From assembly GCA_014843695.1 (NCBI GenBank), contig CM026403.1, positions 5,599,281 to 5,663,280 on the forward strand: 64,000 nt of DNA, in the 5' to 3' direction. Source of the stretch: Archivesica marissinica. Lineage: Eukaryota; Mollusca; Bivalvia; Venerida; Vesicomyidae. Under the pieces are notes generated by a model. That model was not told the origin of the DNA, searched no databases, and was given only the letters and a program-made list of their open reading frames with translations. Below are positions 1 through 13,400 of this stretch, piece after piece. Both the position numbers and the translations under genes were made by a program. Position 1 is the stretch's first letter. Every line of letters begins with the position of its first letter.

Positions 1-101
1 GTGAGGGATTTGACATCTAAAGAAGATAGACTGATGACAACGACTATGCCGTTCTCTTGTATACGTCAGGTTTGCAGGTCTTCCGATTCCATTTCAACAG
101 T
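1..101. other. Single-copy sequence at window start
   Basis: About 100 bases before the first array. I see no gene, RNA or repeat motif in it. Confidence 0.5.
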
Positions 102-2310
102 GGCTCGTTCAATTGCGACGCCTAGGTTAATCTCCATGTTCAGAGGCTCGTTCAATTGCGACGCTTAGGTTAATATCGTTGTTCAGAGGCTCGTTCAATT
201 GCGACACCTAGGTTAATATCCATGTTCAGAGGCTCGTTCAATTGCGACACCTAGGTTAATATCCATGTTCAGAGACTCATTCAGTTGTGACGCCTAGGTT
301 AATATCCATGTTCAGAGACTCGTTCAATTGCGATGCCTAGGTTAATATCAATGTTCAGAGGCTCGTTCAACTGAGACACCTAGATTAATATCCATGTTCA
401 GAGACTCGTTCAATTGTGACACCTAGGTTAATATCGATGTTCAGAGACTCGTTCAATTGCGACGCCTAGGTTAATATCCATGTTCAGAGGCTCGTTCAAT
501 TGAGACACCTAGGTTAATATCCATGTTCAGAGACTCGTTCAATTGCGACGCCTATGTTAATATCCATGTTCAGAGACTCGTTCAATTGAGACGCCTAGGT
601 TAATATCCATGTTCAGAGGCTCGTTCAATTGCGACGCCTAGGTTAATATCCATGTTCAGAGGCTTGTTCAATTGCGACACCTAGGTTAATATCCATGTTC
701 AGAGACTCGATCAATTGAGACGCCTAGGTAAATATCCATGTTCAGAGGCTCGTTCAATTGAGACACCTAGGTTAATAGTCATGTTCAGAGGCTCGTTCAA
801 TTGAGACACCTAGGTTAATAGTCATGTTCAGAGGCTCGTTCAATTGCGACGCCTAGGTTAATATCCATGTTCAGAGGCTCGTTCAATTGCGACGCCTAGG
901 TTAATATCCATGTTCAGAGGCTTGTTCAATTGCGACACCTAGGTTAATATCCATGTTCAGAGACTCGATCAATTGAGACGCCTAGGTAAATATCCATGTT
1001 CAGAGGCTCGTTCAATTGAGACACCTAGGTTAATAGTCATGTTCAGAGGCTCGTTCAATTGAGACACCTAGGTTAATAGTCATGTTCAGAGGCTCGTTCA
1101 ATTGCGACGCCTAGGTTAATATCCATGTTCAGAGGCTCGTTCAATTGCGACGCCTAGGTTAATAGTCATCTTCAGAGGCTCGTTCAATTGCGACGCCTAG
1201 GTTAATAGTCATGTTCAGAGGCTCGTTCAATTGCGACACCTAGGTTAATATCCATGTTCTGAGGCTCGTTAAATTGCGACACCTAGGTTAATATCCATGT
1301 TCAGAGACTCGTTCAATTGCGACGCCTAGGTTAATAGCCATGTTCAGAGGCTCGTTCAATTGTGACACCTAGGTTAATATCCATGTTCAGAGGCTCGTTC
1401 AATTGAGACACCTAGGTTAATATTCATGTTCAGAGGCTCGTTCAATTGTGACACCTAGGTTCATGTTCTCGGGGCTCGTTCAATTGCGATACCTAGGTTC
1501 ATGTTCTCGGCTATTATTGCGACACCTAGGTTCATGTTCTCGGCTATTATTGCGACACCTAGGTTCATGTTCTCGGGGCTCGTTCAATTGCGACACCTAG
1601 GTTCATGTTCTCGGGGCTCGTTCAATTGCGACACCTAGGTTCATGTTCTCGGGGCTCGTTCAATTGCGACACCTATGTTCATGTTCTCGGGGCTCGTTCA
1701 ATTGCGACACCTAGGTTCATGTTCTCGGGGCTCGTTCAATTGCGACACCACGGGTCATGTTCTCGGGGTGCTATTATTGCGACACCTAGGTCCATGTTCT
1801 CGGGGTGCTATTATTGCGACACCTAGGTCCATATTCTCGGCTATTATTGCGACACCTAGGTTCATGTTCTAGGTGTGCTATTATTGCGAAACCTAGGTTC
1901 ATGTTCTCGGATGTTATTGCGACACCTAGGTTCATGTTCTCGGCTATTATTGCGACACCTAGGTCCATGTTCTCGGCTATTATTGCGACACCTAGGTTCA
2001 TGTTCTCGGCTATTATTGCGACACCTAGGTTCATGTTCTCGAGGCACGCTATTATTGCGACACCTAGGTTAATGTTCTCGGCTATTATTGCGACACCTAG
2101 GTTCATGTTCTCGGCTATTATTGCGACACCTAGGTTCATGTTCTCGAGGCACGCTATTATTGCGACACCTAGGTTCATGTTCTCCAGGCACGCTATTATT
2201 GCGACACCTAGGTCCATGTTCTCGAGGCACGCTATTATTGCGACACCTAGGTTCATGTTCTCGGGGCTCGTTCAATTGCGACACCTAGGTCCATGGTCTC
2301 GGCTATTATT
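102..2310. repeat. Minisatellite array, 43-bp unit grading into 38- and 33-bp units
   Basis: To about 1460 the unit is about 43 bp and carries GGCTCGTTCAATTGCGAC followed by CCTAGGTTAATATCCATG. After that it shortens to about 38 bp (TTCATGTTCTCGGGGCTCG) and then to about 33-39 bp, where CTATTATTGCGACACCTAGG replaces the middle. CCTAGG, an AvrII-type palindrome, recurs in nearly every unit. Short open frames on both strands here are by-products of the repeat. The change of unit along the array suggests successive expansion of variants. Confidence 0.97.
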
Positions 2311-2827
2311 CACATTTCCCACTCAGTGATGCGATATTAATATAATAATTTGTATAATATTTCTCTTTACTTTATTACTATTTAATACTATTTTCTGTTT
2401 CAGTTCACAAGCATGATGTTGCAAGACGCCAACCAAACGAAATACTTGAAACTGATCGTGTACCATTGTAACAACTGAAAATAAAGCAAATTCAGAAAAT
2501 GATTTCCTTCTGATTTTTATGCTGCGAGGAAAATGACTCGTTAAATATCCTCAATTCATATATAATTATAAATGTATATGAATATATATACACACGAACA
2601 CACATGTATATGTACATGTATCCATGCCTTCCATTTGTGTATGTATTGTTTGTTATAGAATATGTTGTCATATTTAATGCAATAGATATGTTGTATTAAC
2701 TTTACGGTTGAACAAAGAACGGACGGTTATAACATAGATTCATGCATTAAATTTATGCAAATAATAGTGTTTGCATCTTAAATTCAGTTCCCATATAAGT
2801 CTGTATGATTGGTTATTCTTTACATGA
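2311..2827. other. AT-rich single-copy DNA
   Basis: AT-rich sequence with runs of TATATA and no open frame of note. I see no gene or RNA in it. Confidence 0.5.
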
Positions 2828-2968
2828 CAGACAGGTCGATAGTCCAATGGTTAACACGTTGGACTGCCAACCGATCCCCCGTCTGACCCTAATACTATTA
2901 AGTCTTTCAATGTGGTGTTATGTCGGCGTACACGTAAAAAGAACCAGATGAGACTCTATCTCAAACAC
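2828..2968 (+). mobile_element. SINE-A copy, 5' part (tRNA-like head and start of body)
   Basis: It starts CAGACAGG and keeps a degenerate A box (TAGTCCAATGG), an anticodon-arm remnant and the acceptor-end CCCCCGTCTGACCCTAATA. A body fragment ending AGAACCAGATGAGACTCT follows. The copy then runs into a CT microsatellite, so body and tail are interrupted. Confidence 0.85.
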
Positions 2969-2978
2969 ACACACTATC

Positions 2979-3208
2979 ATTCACTCTCTCTCTCATACAC
3001 ACACACACTCTCTCTCTCACACTCACTCACTCTCTCCCTCACTCACTCTCTCCCTCTCTCACCCACTCACCCACTCTCTCACTCACTCTCTCACGTACTC
3101 TCTCTCTCCCTCTCTCTCACTCTCTCACTCACTATCTCACTCTCTCTCACTCCCTCTCTCTCACTCACTCACTCACTCTCACTCACTCACTCACTCACTC
3201 TCTCTCTT
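2979..3208. repeat. CT/CTCA microsatellite
   Basis: Low-complexity run of CTCTCT and CTCACTCACT directly downstream of the truncated SINE-A body. The open frame across it encodes only Ser/Leu/Thr/His repeats and is not a gene. Confidence 0.97.
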
Positions 3209-3307
3209 ACATTTTTTATAATTATAGTTTACACCTGAATAAACAAAACATGAGGCAGTTGCTAATCACATTAATTCCGATTGCAATACCGTGCTGCACA
3301 TGATCCA

Positions 3308-3486
3308 CTTAAAAGCGAGGTATCGTATCGGTGCTTTACACAATGCATGTAGAAAAACCAGATGAGATTCTTAAAGTGATCATTGTCTGTCTGCACAATT
3401 CTCCAAAATCTAAAATGACTAATCTCTCCAGGAAGCGACGCTCATGTGGAGAATCGGTAGACTATTAATAAACATAAACAAAACAC
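3308..3486 (+). mobile_element. SINE-A copy, body and tail
   Basis: Diverged body (AAAGCGAGGTATCGTATCGG, then ACCAGATGAGATTCT) followed by the tail (CTAAAATGACTAATCTCTCC, then GCGACGCTCATGTGG and AATAAACATAAAC). The head is missing. It may be the separated 3' half of the copy at 2828, with the CT run between. Confidence 0.8.
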
Positions 3487-3540
3487 ATTCCGCTCCATAC
3501 AATGCGGTCTCTCATCTATCCACTCAATATCAATCTGACT

Positions 3541-3700
3541 GCTCTCTCTCTCTTTCTCTCATACATACCCTATCTCTCTCCCTCTCTTTGTCTCCCTCTC
3601 TTTTTCTCTCACTCTCTCTCACTATCTCACTCTCTCTCACTATACCTCACTCTCTCTTTCTCTCTCTCCCTCTCTCTCCCTCCCTCTCTTCCTCTCTCTT
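3541..3700. repeat. CT microsatellite
   Basis: Second CTCTCT-rich run with scattered TTT and ATA interruptions. It is not coding. Confidence 0.95.
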
Positions 3701-3921
3701 GTTGAACTGTCATTCATTTGACTTACATACACTTCGATCCGCTGACACTTCATTCCTATAATATTCGGCTTTAAGCAATTTATTTATTATTGATAATCTA
3801 TTATCATAATAATAGTAGATAATTTTACAAATTAAGCACCAACTGGCAATTGTATCGAAAGCTTTCGCAACATCCATTTCAAGAAGTAAAGTGCCTCCGT
3901 GATTAAGGTCATATATTTATA

Positions 3922-4175
3922 TTTCGGGTTTTACGCCTGCATCATCACCATGTCGGGCTATATCGCCGGCGGGCAGTTTACCTAACAACACCTTTCCTGG
4001 GCAGGCTCCAACGGTTAACCAGTACTTGGGTGCACCAACCTCCGTAAGAAACTGCCAACTTTTTCATATAAATGAGACACGACCTGAGCGGGGCTCGAAC
4101 CCGTGACCATCAGTGATGATAGGTTACAGAGGTATACAAGTCAGCGACCTTAACCACTCGACCACGGAGGCGGAC
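3922..4175 (-). mobile_element. SINE-D copy (tRNA-derived head on minus strand)
   Basis: On the minus strand it starts GTCCGCCTCCGTGGTCGAGT, followed by GGTTAAGGTCGCTGACTT. That has the look of a Leu/Ser-type tRNA A box and anticodon arm. The B box GGGTTCGAGCCCCG follows. The roughly 170-bp body ends near AACCCGAAATATAAATATAT. A related head lies at 23235-23334. Confidence 0.75.
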
Positions 4176-4240
4176 GCTTAAGGTCATGGCTTTAAATAAT
4201 ATTGCCCCTCACCGTCGTCGGTTCGAATCCAACTGCATGT
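4176..4240 (+). mobile_element. SINE-C head fragment
   Basis: ATTGCCCCTCACCGTCGTCG followed by the B-box-like GGTTCGAATCC resembles the minus-strand tRNA-like head at 26770-26836. It abuts the head of SINE-D in the opposite orientation. Confidence 0.5.
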
Positions 4241-4474
4241 CACCACTAACATTTACATGAATGTAGTATTTATGACCTTATCTGAATTGTACTATTCGGG
4301 TTCTACATGACATACGGCTGCGGAAGCAGTGTTGGGAATTCATTAATGCACATGTTTCATGACACTACTGACAATTGCGCTCTGAGAGACTGGCAATACA
4401 TACCAGTAAGACGGGCCTATAATTGGAAGGGTTACATTTTTCACATTTCTAAAATATCTAAAAAGACACATACC

Positions 4475-7400
4475 CATCTTCTAGTGGTGGAGCGTATCCC
4501 TCTACAATGATTGACCAGATATATATAGTGGTGGAGAGTACCCCTCTACACTGATTGACCAGGTATATATAGTGGTGGAGCGTACCCCTCTACACTGATT
4601 GACCAGGTATATATAGTGGTGGAGTGTACACCTCTACAATGATTGACCAGATATATATAGTGGTGTAGTGTACACCTCTACAATGATTGATCAGGTATAT
4701 ATAGTGGTGGAGCGTATCCCTCTACAATGATTGACAAGGTATATATAGTGGTGGAGCGTACCCCACTACAATGATTGACCCGGTATATATAGTGTGGGAT
4801 CGTACCCATCTACAATGATTGACCAGGTATATATAGTGGTGAAGCGTACACCTCTACACTGATTGACCCGGTATATATAGTGGTGGATCGTACACCTCTA
4901 CAATGAGTGACCAGGTATATATAGTGGTGGAGCGTACGCCTCTACAATGATTGACCAGGTATATATAGTGGTGGAGTGTACGCCTCTACAATGATTGACC
5001 AGGTATATATAGTGGTGGAGCGTACGCCTCTACAATGATTGACCAGGTATATATAGTGGTGGAGCGTACGACTCTACAATGATTGACCAGGTATATATAG
5101 TGGTGGAGCGTACGCCTCTACAATGATTGACCAGGTATATATAGTGGTGGAGCGTACGCCTCTACAATGATTGACCAGGTATATATAGTGGTGGAGCGTA
5201 CACCTCTACATTGATTGACCATGTATATATAGTGGTGTAGTGTACCCCTCTACAATGATTGACCAGGAATATATATAATGGTGGAGCGTACCACTCTAAA
5301 ATGATTGACCAGGTATATATACTGGTGGGCGTACACCTCTACAATGATTGACCAGGTATATATATAGTGGTGTAGTGTACCCCTCTACAATGATTGACCA
5401 GGTATATATAGTGGTGGAGTGTACCCCTCTACAATGATTGACCAGGTATATATAGTGGTGGACCGTATATAGTGGTGGAGCGTACCCCTCTACAATGATT
5501 GACCAGGTATATATAGTGGTGGATCGTACACCTCTACAATGATTGACCAGGTATATATAGTGGTGGAGCGTACCATCTACAATGATTGACCAGGTATATA
5601 TAGTGGTGGAGCGTACCCCTCTACAATGATTGACCAGGTATATATAATGGTGGAGTGTACCCCTCTACAATGATTGACCAGGTATATATAGTGGTGGGCG
5701 TACACCTCTACAATGATTGACCAGGTATATATAGTGGTGTAGTGTACCCCTCTACAATGATTGACCAGGTATATATAGTGGTGTAGTGTACACCTCTACA
5801 ATGATTGACCAGGTATATATAGTGGTGGAGCGTACCCCTCTACAATGATTGACCAGGTATATATAGTGGTGGAGTGTACCCCTCTACAATGATTGACCAG
5901 GTATATATAGTGGTGGAGTGTGGTGGAGCGTACCCCTCTACAATGATTGACCAGGTATATATAGTGGTGGAGTGTACCCCTCTACAATGATTGACCAGGT
6001 ATATATAGTGGTGGAGCGTACCCCTCTACAATGATTGACCATGTATATATAGTGGTGGACCGTACCCCTCTACAATGATTGACCAGGTATATATAGTGGT
6101 GGATCGTACCCCTCTACAATGATTGACCAGGTATATATAGTGGTGGAGCGTACCCCTCTACAATGATTGACCATGTATATATAGTGGTGGACCGTACCCC
6201 TCTACAATGATTGACCCGGTATATATAGTGGTGGATCGTACCCCTCTACAATGATTGACCTGGTATATATATTGGTGGTGCGTACCCCTCTTCAATGATT
6301 GACCAGGTATATATAGTGGTGGAGCGTACCCCTCTACAATGATTGACCCTGTATATATAGTGGTGGGGCGTACCCCTCTACATTGATTGACCAGGTATAG
6401 ATAGTGGTGGAGCGTACCCCTCTACACTGATTGACCAGGTATATATAGTGGTGGAGCGTACCCCTCTACAATGATTGACGCTGTAAATATAGTGGTGGAG
6501 CGTACACCTCTACAATGATTGACCAGGTATATATAATGGTGGAGTGTACCCCTCTACACTGATTGACCAGGTATATATAGTGGTGGAGCGTACCCCTCTA
6601 CAATGATTGACCAGGTATATATAGTGGTGGAGTGTACCCCTCTACAATGATTGACCAGGTATATATAGTGGTGGAGCGTACCCCTCTACAATGATTGACC
6701 AGGTATATATAGTGGTGGAGCGTACCCCTCTACACTGATTGACCAGGTATATATAGTGGTGGAGTGTACACCTCTACACTGATTGACCAGGTATATATAG
6801 TGGTGTAGTGTACACCTCTACAATGATTGACCAGGTATATATAGTGGTGGAGCGTACCCCTCTACAATGATTGACCAGGTATATATAGTGGTGGAGCGTA
6901 CCCCTCTACAATGATTGACCCGGTATATATAGTGTGGGATCGTACCCATCTACAATGATTGACCAGGTATATATAGTGGTGAAGCGTACACCTCTACACT
7001 GATTGACCCGGTATATATAGTGGTGGATCGTACACCTCTACAATGATTGACCAGGTATATATAGTGGTGGAGCGTACGCCTCTACAATGATTGACCAGGT
7101 ATATATAGTGGTGGAGTGTACCCCTCTACAATGATTGACCAGGTATATATAGTGGTGGAGGGTACCTCTACAATGATTGACCAGGTATATATAGTGGTGG
7201 ATCGTACACCTCTACAATGATTGACCAGGTATATAGTGGTGGAGCGTACCATTTACAATGATTGACCAGGTATATATACTGGTGGGCGTACACCTCTACA
7301 ATGATTGACCAGGTATATATAGTGGTGGAGCGTACCCCTCTACAATGATTGACCAGGTATATATAGTGGTGGAGTGTACCCCTCTACAATGATTGACCAG

Positions 7401-10400
7401 GTATATATAGTGGTGGAGTAAGTGGTGGAGCGTACCCCTCTACAATGATTGACCAGGTATATATAGTGGTGGATCGTACACCTCTACAATGATTGACCAG
7501 GTATATATAGTGGTGGAGCGTACCCTCTACAATGATTGACCAGGTATATATAGTGGTGGAGCGTACCCCTCTACAATGATTGACCAGGTATATATAATGG
7601 TGGAGCGTACCCCTCTACAATGATTGACCAGGTATATATAGTGGTGGGCGTACCCCTCTACAATGATTGACCAGGTATATATAGTGGTGGAGTGTACCCC
7701 TCTACAATGATTGACCAGGTATATATAGTGGTGGAGCGTACACCTCTACAATGATTGACCAGGTATATATAGTGGTGGAGCGTACCCCTCTACAATGATT
7801 GACCAGGTATATATAGTGGTGGAGTGTACCCCTCTACAATGATTGACCAGGTATATATAGTGGTGGAGTTGGAGCGTACCCCTCTACAATGATTGACCAG
7901 GTATATATAGTGGTGGAGCGTACCCCTCTACAATGATTGACCAGGTATATATAGTGGTGGAGCGTACCCCTCTACAATGATTGACCAGGTATATATAGTG
8001 GTGGAGCGTACCCCTCTACAATGATTGACCCGGTATATATAGTGGTGGAGCGTACCCCTCTACAATGATTGACCAGGTATATATAGTGGTGGAGCGTACC
8101 CCTCTACAATGATTGACCAGGTATATATAGTGGTGGAGCGTACCCCTCTACAATGATTGACCCTGTATATATAGTGGTGGAGCGTACCCCTCTACAATGA
8201 TTGACCAGGTATATATAGTGGTGGAGCGTACCCCTCTACAATGATTGACCAGGTATATATAGTGGTGGAGGTACCCCTCTACATGATTGAGTATATATAG
8301 TGGTGGAGCGTACACCTCTACAATGATTGACCAGGTATATATAGTGGTGGAGCGTACCCCTCTACACTGATTGACCAGGTATATATAGTGGTGGAGCGTA
8401 CCCCTCTACAATGATTGACCAGGTATATATAGTGGTGGAGCGTACCCCTCTACAATGATTGACCAGGTATATATAGTGGTGGAGCGTACCCCTCTACAAT
8501 GATTGACCAGGTATATATAGTGGTGGAGCGTACCCCTCTACAATGATTGACCAGGTATATATAGTGGTGGAGCGTACCCCTCTACAATGATTGACCAGGT
8601 ATATATAGTGGTGGAGCGTACCCCTCTACAATGATTGACCAGGTATATATAGTGGTGGAGCGTACCCCTCTACAATGATTGACCAGGTATATATAGTGGT
8701 GGAGCGTACCCTCTACAATGATTGACCAGGTATATATAGTGGTGGAGCGTACCCCTCTACAATGATTGACCAGGTATATATAGTGGTGGAGCGTACCCCT
8801 CTACAATGATTGACCCTGTATATATAGTGGTGGAGTGTACCCCTCTACAATGATTGACCCGGTATATATAGTGGTGGAGCGTACCCCTCTACACTGATTG
8901 ACCAGGTATATATAGTGGTGGAGCGTACCCCTCTACAATGATTGACCAGGTATATATAGTGGTGGAGCGTACCCCTCTACACTGATTGACCCTGTATATA
9001 TAGTGGTGGAGCGTACCCCTCTACAATGATTGACCAGGTATATATAGTGGTGGAGCGTACCCCTCTACAATGATTGACCAGGTATATATAGTGGTGGAGC
9101 GTACCCCTCTACAATGATTGACCCTGTATATATAGTGGTGGAGCGTACACCTCTACAATGATTGACCAGGTATATATAGTGGTGGAGTGTACCCCTCTAC
9201 AATGATTGACCAGGTATATATAGTGGTGGAGCGTACCCCTCTACAATGATTGACCAGGTATATATAGTGGTGGAGCGTACCCCTCTACAATGATTGACCC
9301 GGTATATATAGTGGTGGAGCGTACCCCTCTACAATGATTGACCAGGTATATATAGTGGTGGAGCGTACCCCTCTACAATGATTGACCAGGTATATATAGT
9401 GGTGGAGCGTACCCCTCTACAATGATTGACCAGGTATATATAGTGGTGGAGCGTACCCCTCTACAATGATTGACCCGGTATATATAGTGGTGGAGCGTAC
9501 CCCTCTACAATGATTGACCAGGTATATATAGTGGTGGAGTGTACCCCTCTACAATGATTGACCAGGTATATATAGTGGTGGAGCGTACCCCTCTACAATG
9601 ATTGACCAGGTATATATAGTGGTGGAGCGTACCCCTCTACAATGATTGACCAGGTATATATAGTGGTGGAGCGTACCCCTCTACAATGATTGACCAGGTA
9701 TATATAGTGGTGGAGCGTACCCCTCTACAATGATTGACCAGGTATATATAGTGGTGGAGCGTACCCCTCTACAATGATTGACCAGGTATATATAGTGGTG
9801 GAGTGTACCCCTCTACACTGATTGACCAGGTATATATAGTGGTGGAGCGTACCCCTCTACACTGATTGACCCTGTATATATAGTGGTGGAGTGTACCCCT
9901 CTACAATGATTGACCAGGTATATATAGTGGTGGAGCGTACCCCTCTACACTGATTGACCCTGTATATATAGTGTTGGAGCGTACCCCTCTACAATGATTG
10001 ACCAGGTATATATAGTGGTGGAGCGTACCCCTCTACAATGATTGACCAGGTATATATAGTGGTGGAGCGTACACCTCTACACTGATTGACCAGGTTAATA
10101 TAGTGTGGTGCGTACACCTCTACACTGATTGACCCGGTATATATAGTGTGGAGTGTACACCTCTACATTGATTGACCAGGTATATGTAGTGGTGAAGCGT
10201 ACCCCTCTACAATGATTGACCAGGTATATATAGTGGTGGAGCGTACCCCTCTACAATGATTGACCAGGTATATATAGTGGTGGAGCGTACCCCTCTACAA
10301 TGATTGACCAGGTATATATAGTGGTGGAGCGTACCCCTCTACAATGATTGACCCGGTATATATAGTGGTGGAGCGTACCCCTCTACAATGATTGACCAGG

Positions 10401-13400
10401 TATATATAGTGTGGAGCGTACCCCTCTACAATGATTGACCAGGTATATATAGTGGTGGAGCGTACCCCTCTACAATGATTGACCCGGTATATATAGTGGT
10501 GGAGCGTACCCCTCTACAATGATTGACCAGGTATATATAGTGGTGGAGCGTACCCCTCTACAATGATTGACCAGGTATATATAGTGGTGGAGCGTACCCC
10601 TCTACAATGATTGACCAGGTATATATAGTGGTGGAGCGTACCCCTCTACAATGATTGACCAGGTATATATAGTGGTGGAGCGTACACCTCTACAATGATT
10701 GACCAGGTATATATAGTGGTGGAGCGTACCCTCTACAATGATTGACCAGGTATATATAGTGGTGGAGCGTACCCCTCTACAATGATTGACCCTGTATATA
10801 TAGTGGTGGAGCGTACCCCTCTACAATGATTGACCAGGTATATATAGTGGTGGAGCGTACCCCTCTACAATGATTGACCAGGTATATATAGTGGTGGAGC
10901 GTACCCCTCTACAATGATTGACCCGGTATATATAGTGGTGGAGCGTACACCTCTACAATGATTGACCAGGTATATATAGTGGTGGAGCGTACCCCTCTAC
11001 AATGATTGACCCGGTATATATAGTGGTGGAGCGTACCCCTCTACACTGATTGACCAGGTATATATAGTGGTGGAGCGTACCCCTCTACAATGATTGACCC
11101 GGTATATATAGTGGTGGAGCGTACCCCTCTACAATGATTGACCAGGTATATATAGTGGTGGAGTGTACACCTCTACAATGATTGACCAGGTATATATAGT
11201 GGTGGAGCGTACCCCTCTACAATGATTGACCAGGTATATATAGTGGTGGAGCGTACCCCTCTACAATGATTGACCAGGTATATATAGTGGTGGAGCGTAC
11301 CCCTCTACAATGATTGACCAGGTATATATAGTGGTGGAGCGTACCCCTCTACACTGATTGACCCTGTATATATAGTGGTGGAGTGTACCCCTCTACAATG
11401 ATTGACCAGGTATATATAGTGGTGGAGCGTACCCCTCTACAATGATTGACCAGGTATATATAGTGGTGGAGCGTACCCCTCTACAATGATTGACCCGGTA
11501 TATATAGTGGTGGAGCGTACCCCTCTACAATGATTGACCAGGTATATATAGTGGTGGAGCGTACACCTCTACAATGATTGACCAGGTATATATAGTGGTG
11601 GAGCGTACCCCTCTACAATGATTGACCAGGTATATATAGTGGTGGAGCGTACCCCTCTACAATGATTGACCAGGTATATATAGTGGTGGAGCGTACCCCT
11701 CTACAATGATTGACCAGGTATATATAGTGGTGGAGCGTACCCCTCTACAATGATTGACCAGGTATATATAGTGGTGGAGCGTACCCCTCTACAATGATTG
11801 ACCAGGTATATATAGTGGTGGAGCGTACCCCTCTACAATGATTGACCCGGTATATATAGTGGTGGAGCGTACCCCTCTACAATGATTGACCAGGTATATA
11901 TAGTGGTGGAGCGTACCCCTCTACAATGATTGACCAGGTATATATAGTGGTGGAGCGTACCCCTCTACAATGATTGACCAGGTATATATAGTGGTGGAGC
12001 GTACACCTCTACACTGATTGACCAGGTATATAGTGTGGGCGTACACCTCTACATGATTGACCCGGTATATATAGTGTGGAGCGTACACCTCTACATTGAT
12101 TGACCAGGTATATATAGTGGTGGAGCGTACCCCTCTACAATGATTGACCAGGTATATATAGTGGTGGAGCGTACCCCTCTACAATGATTGACCAGGTATA
12201 TATAGTGGTGGAGCGTACCCCTCTACAATGATTGACCAGGTATATATAGTGGTGGAGCGTACCCCTCTACAATGATTGACCAGGTATATATAGTGGTGGA
12301 GCGTACCCCTCTACAATGATTGACCAGGTATATATAGTGTGGACGTACCCCTCTACAATGATTGACCAGGTATATATAGTGGTGGAGCGTACCCCTCTAC
12401 AATGATTGACCAGGTATATATAGTGGTGGAGCGTACCCCTCTACAATGATTGACCAGGTATATATAGTGGTGGAGCGTACCCCTCTACAATGATTGACCA
12501 GGTATATATAGTGGTGGAGTGTACCCCTCTACAATGATTGACCAGGTATATATAGTGGTGGAGCGTACCCCTCTACAATGATTGACCAGGTATATATAGT
12601 GGTGGAGCGTACCCCTCTACAATGATTGACCAGGTATATATAGTGGTGGAGCGTACCCCTCTACAATGATTGACCAGGTATATATAGTGGTGGAGCGTAC
12701 CCCTCTACAATGATTGACCAGGTATATATAGTGGTGGAGCGTACCCCTCTACAATGATTGACCAGGTATATATAGTGGTGGAGCGTACCCCTCTACAATG
12801 ATTGACCAGGTATATATAGTGGTGGAGCGTACCCCTCTACAATGATTGACCAGGTATATATAGTGGTGGAGCGTACCCCTCTACAATGATTGACCAGGTA
12901 TATATAGTGGTGGAGCGTACCCCTCTACAATGATTGACCCGGTATATATAGTGGTGGAGCGTACCCCTCTACAATGATTGACCAGGTATATATAGTGGTG
13001 GAGCGTACCCCTCTACAATGATTGACCAGGTATATATAGTGGTGGAGCGTACCCCTCTACAATGATTGACCAGGTATATATAGTGGTGGAGCGTACCCCT
13101 CTACAATGATTGACCAGGTATATATAGTGGTGGAGCGTACCCCTCTACAATGATTGACCAGGTATATATAGTGTGGAGCGTACCCCTCTACAATGATTGA
13201 CCAGGTATATATAGTGGTGGAGCGTACCCCTCTACAATGATTGACCAGGTATATATAGTGGTGGAGCGTACCCCTCTACAATGATTGACCAGGTATATAT
13301 AGTGGTGGAGCGTACCCCTCTACACTGATTGACCCTGTATATATAGTGGTGGAGCGTACCCCTCTACAATGATTGACCAGGTATATATAGTGGTGGAGCG

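Noticed and set aside
102..1460. Origin of the 43-bp array from the SINE-B tail (shared GTTCAATTGCGA)
   Set aside because: The match is about 12 bases and the rest of the unit does not align to SINE-B. It could be chance.
2912..3761. Ser/Leu-rich frames
   Set aside because: They are translations of CT microsatellites.
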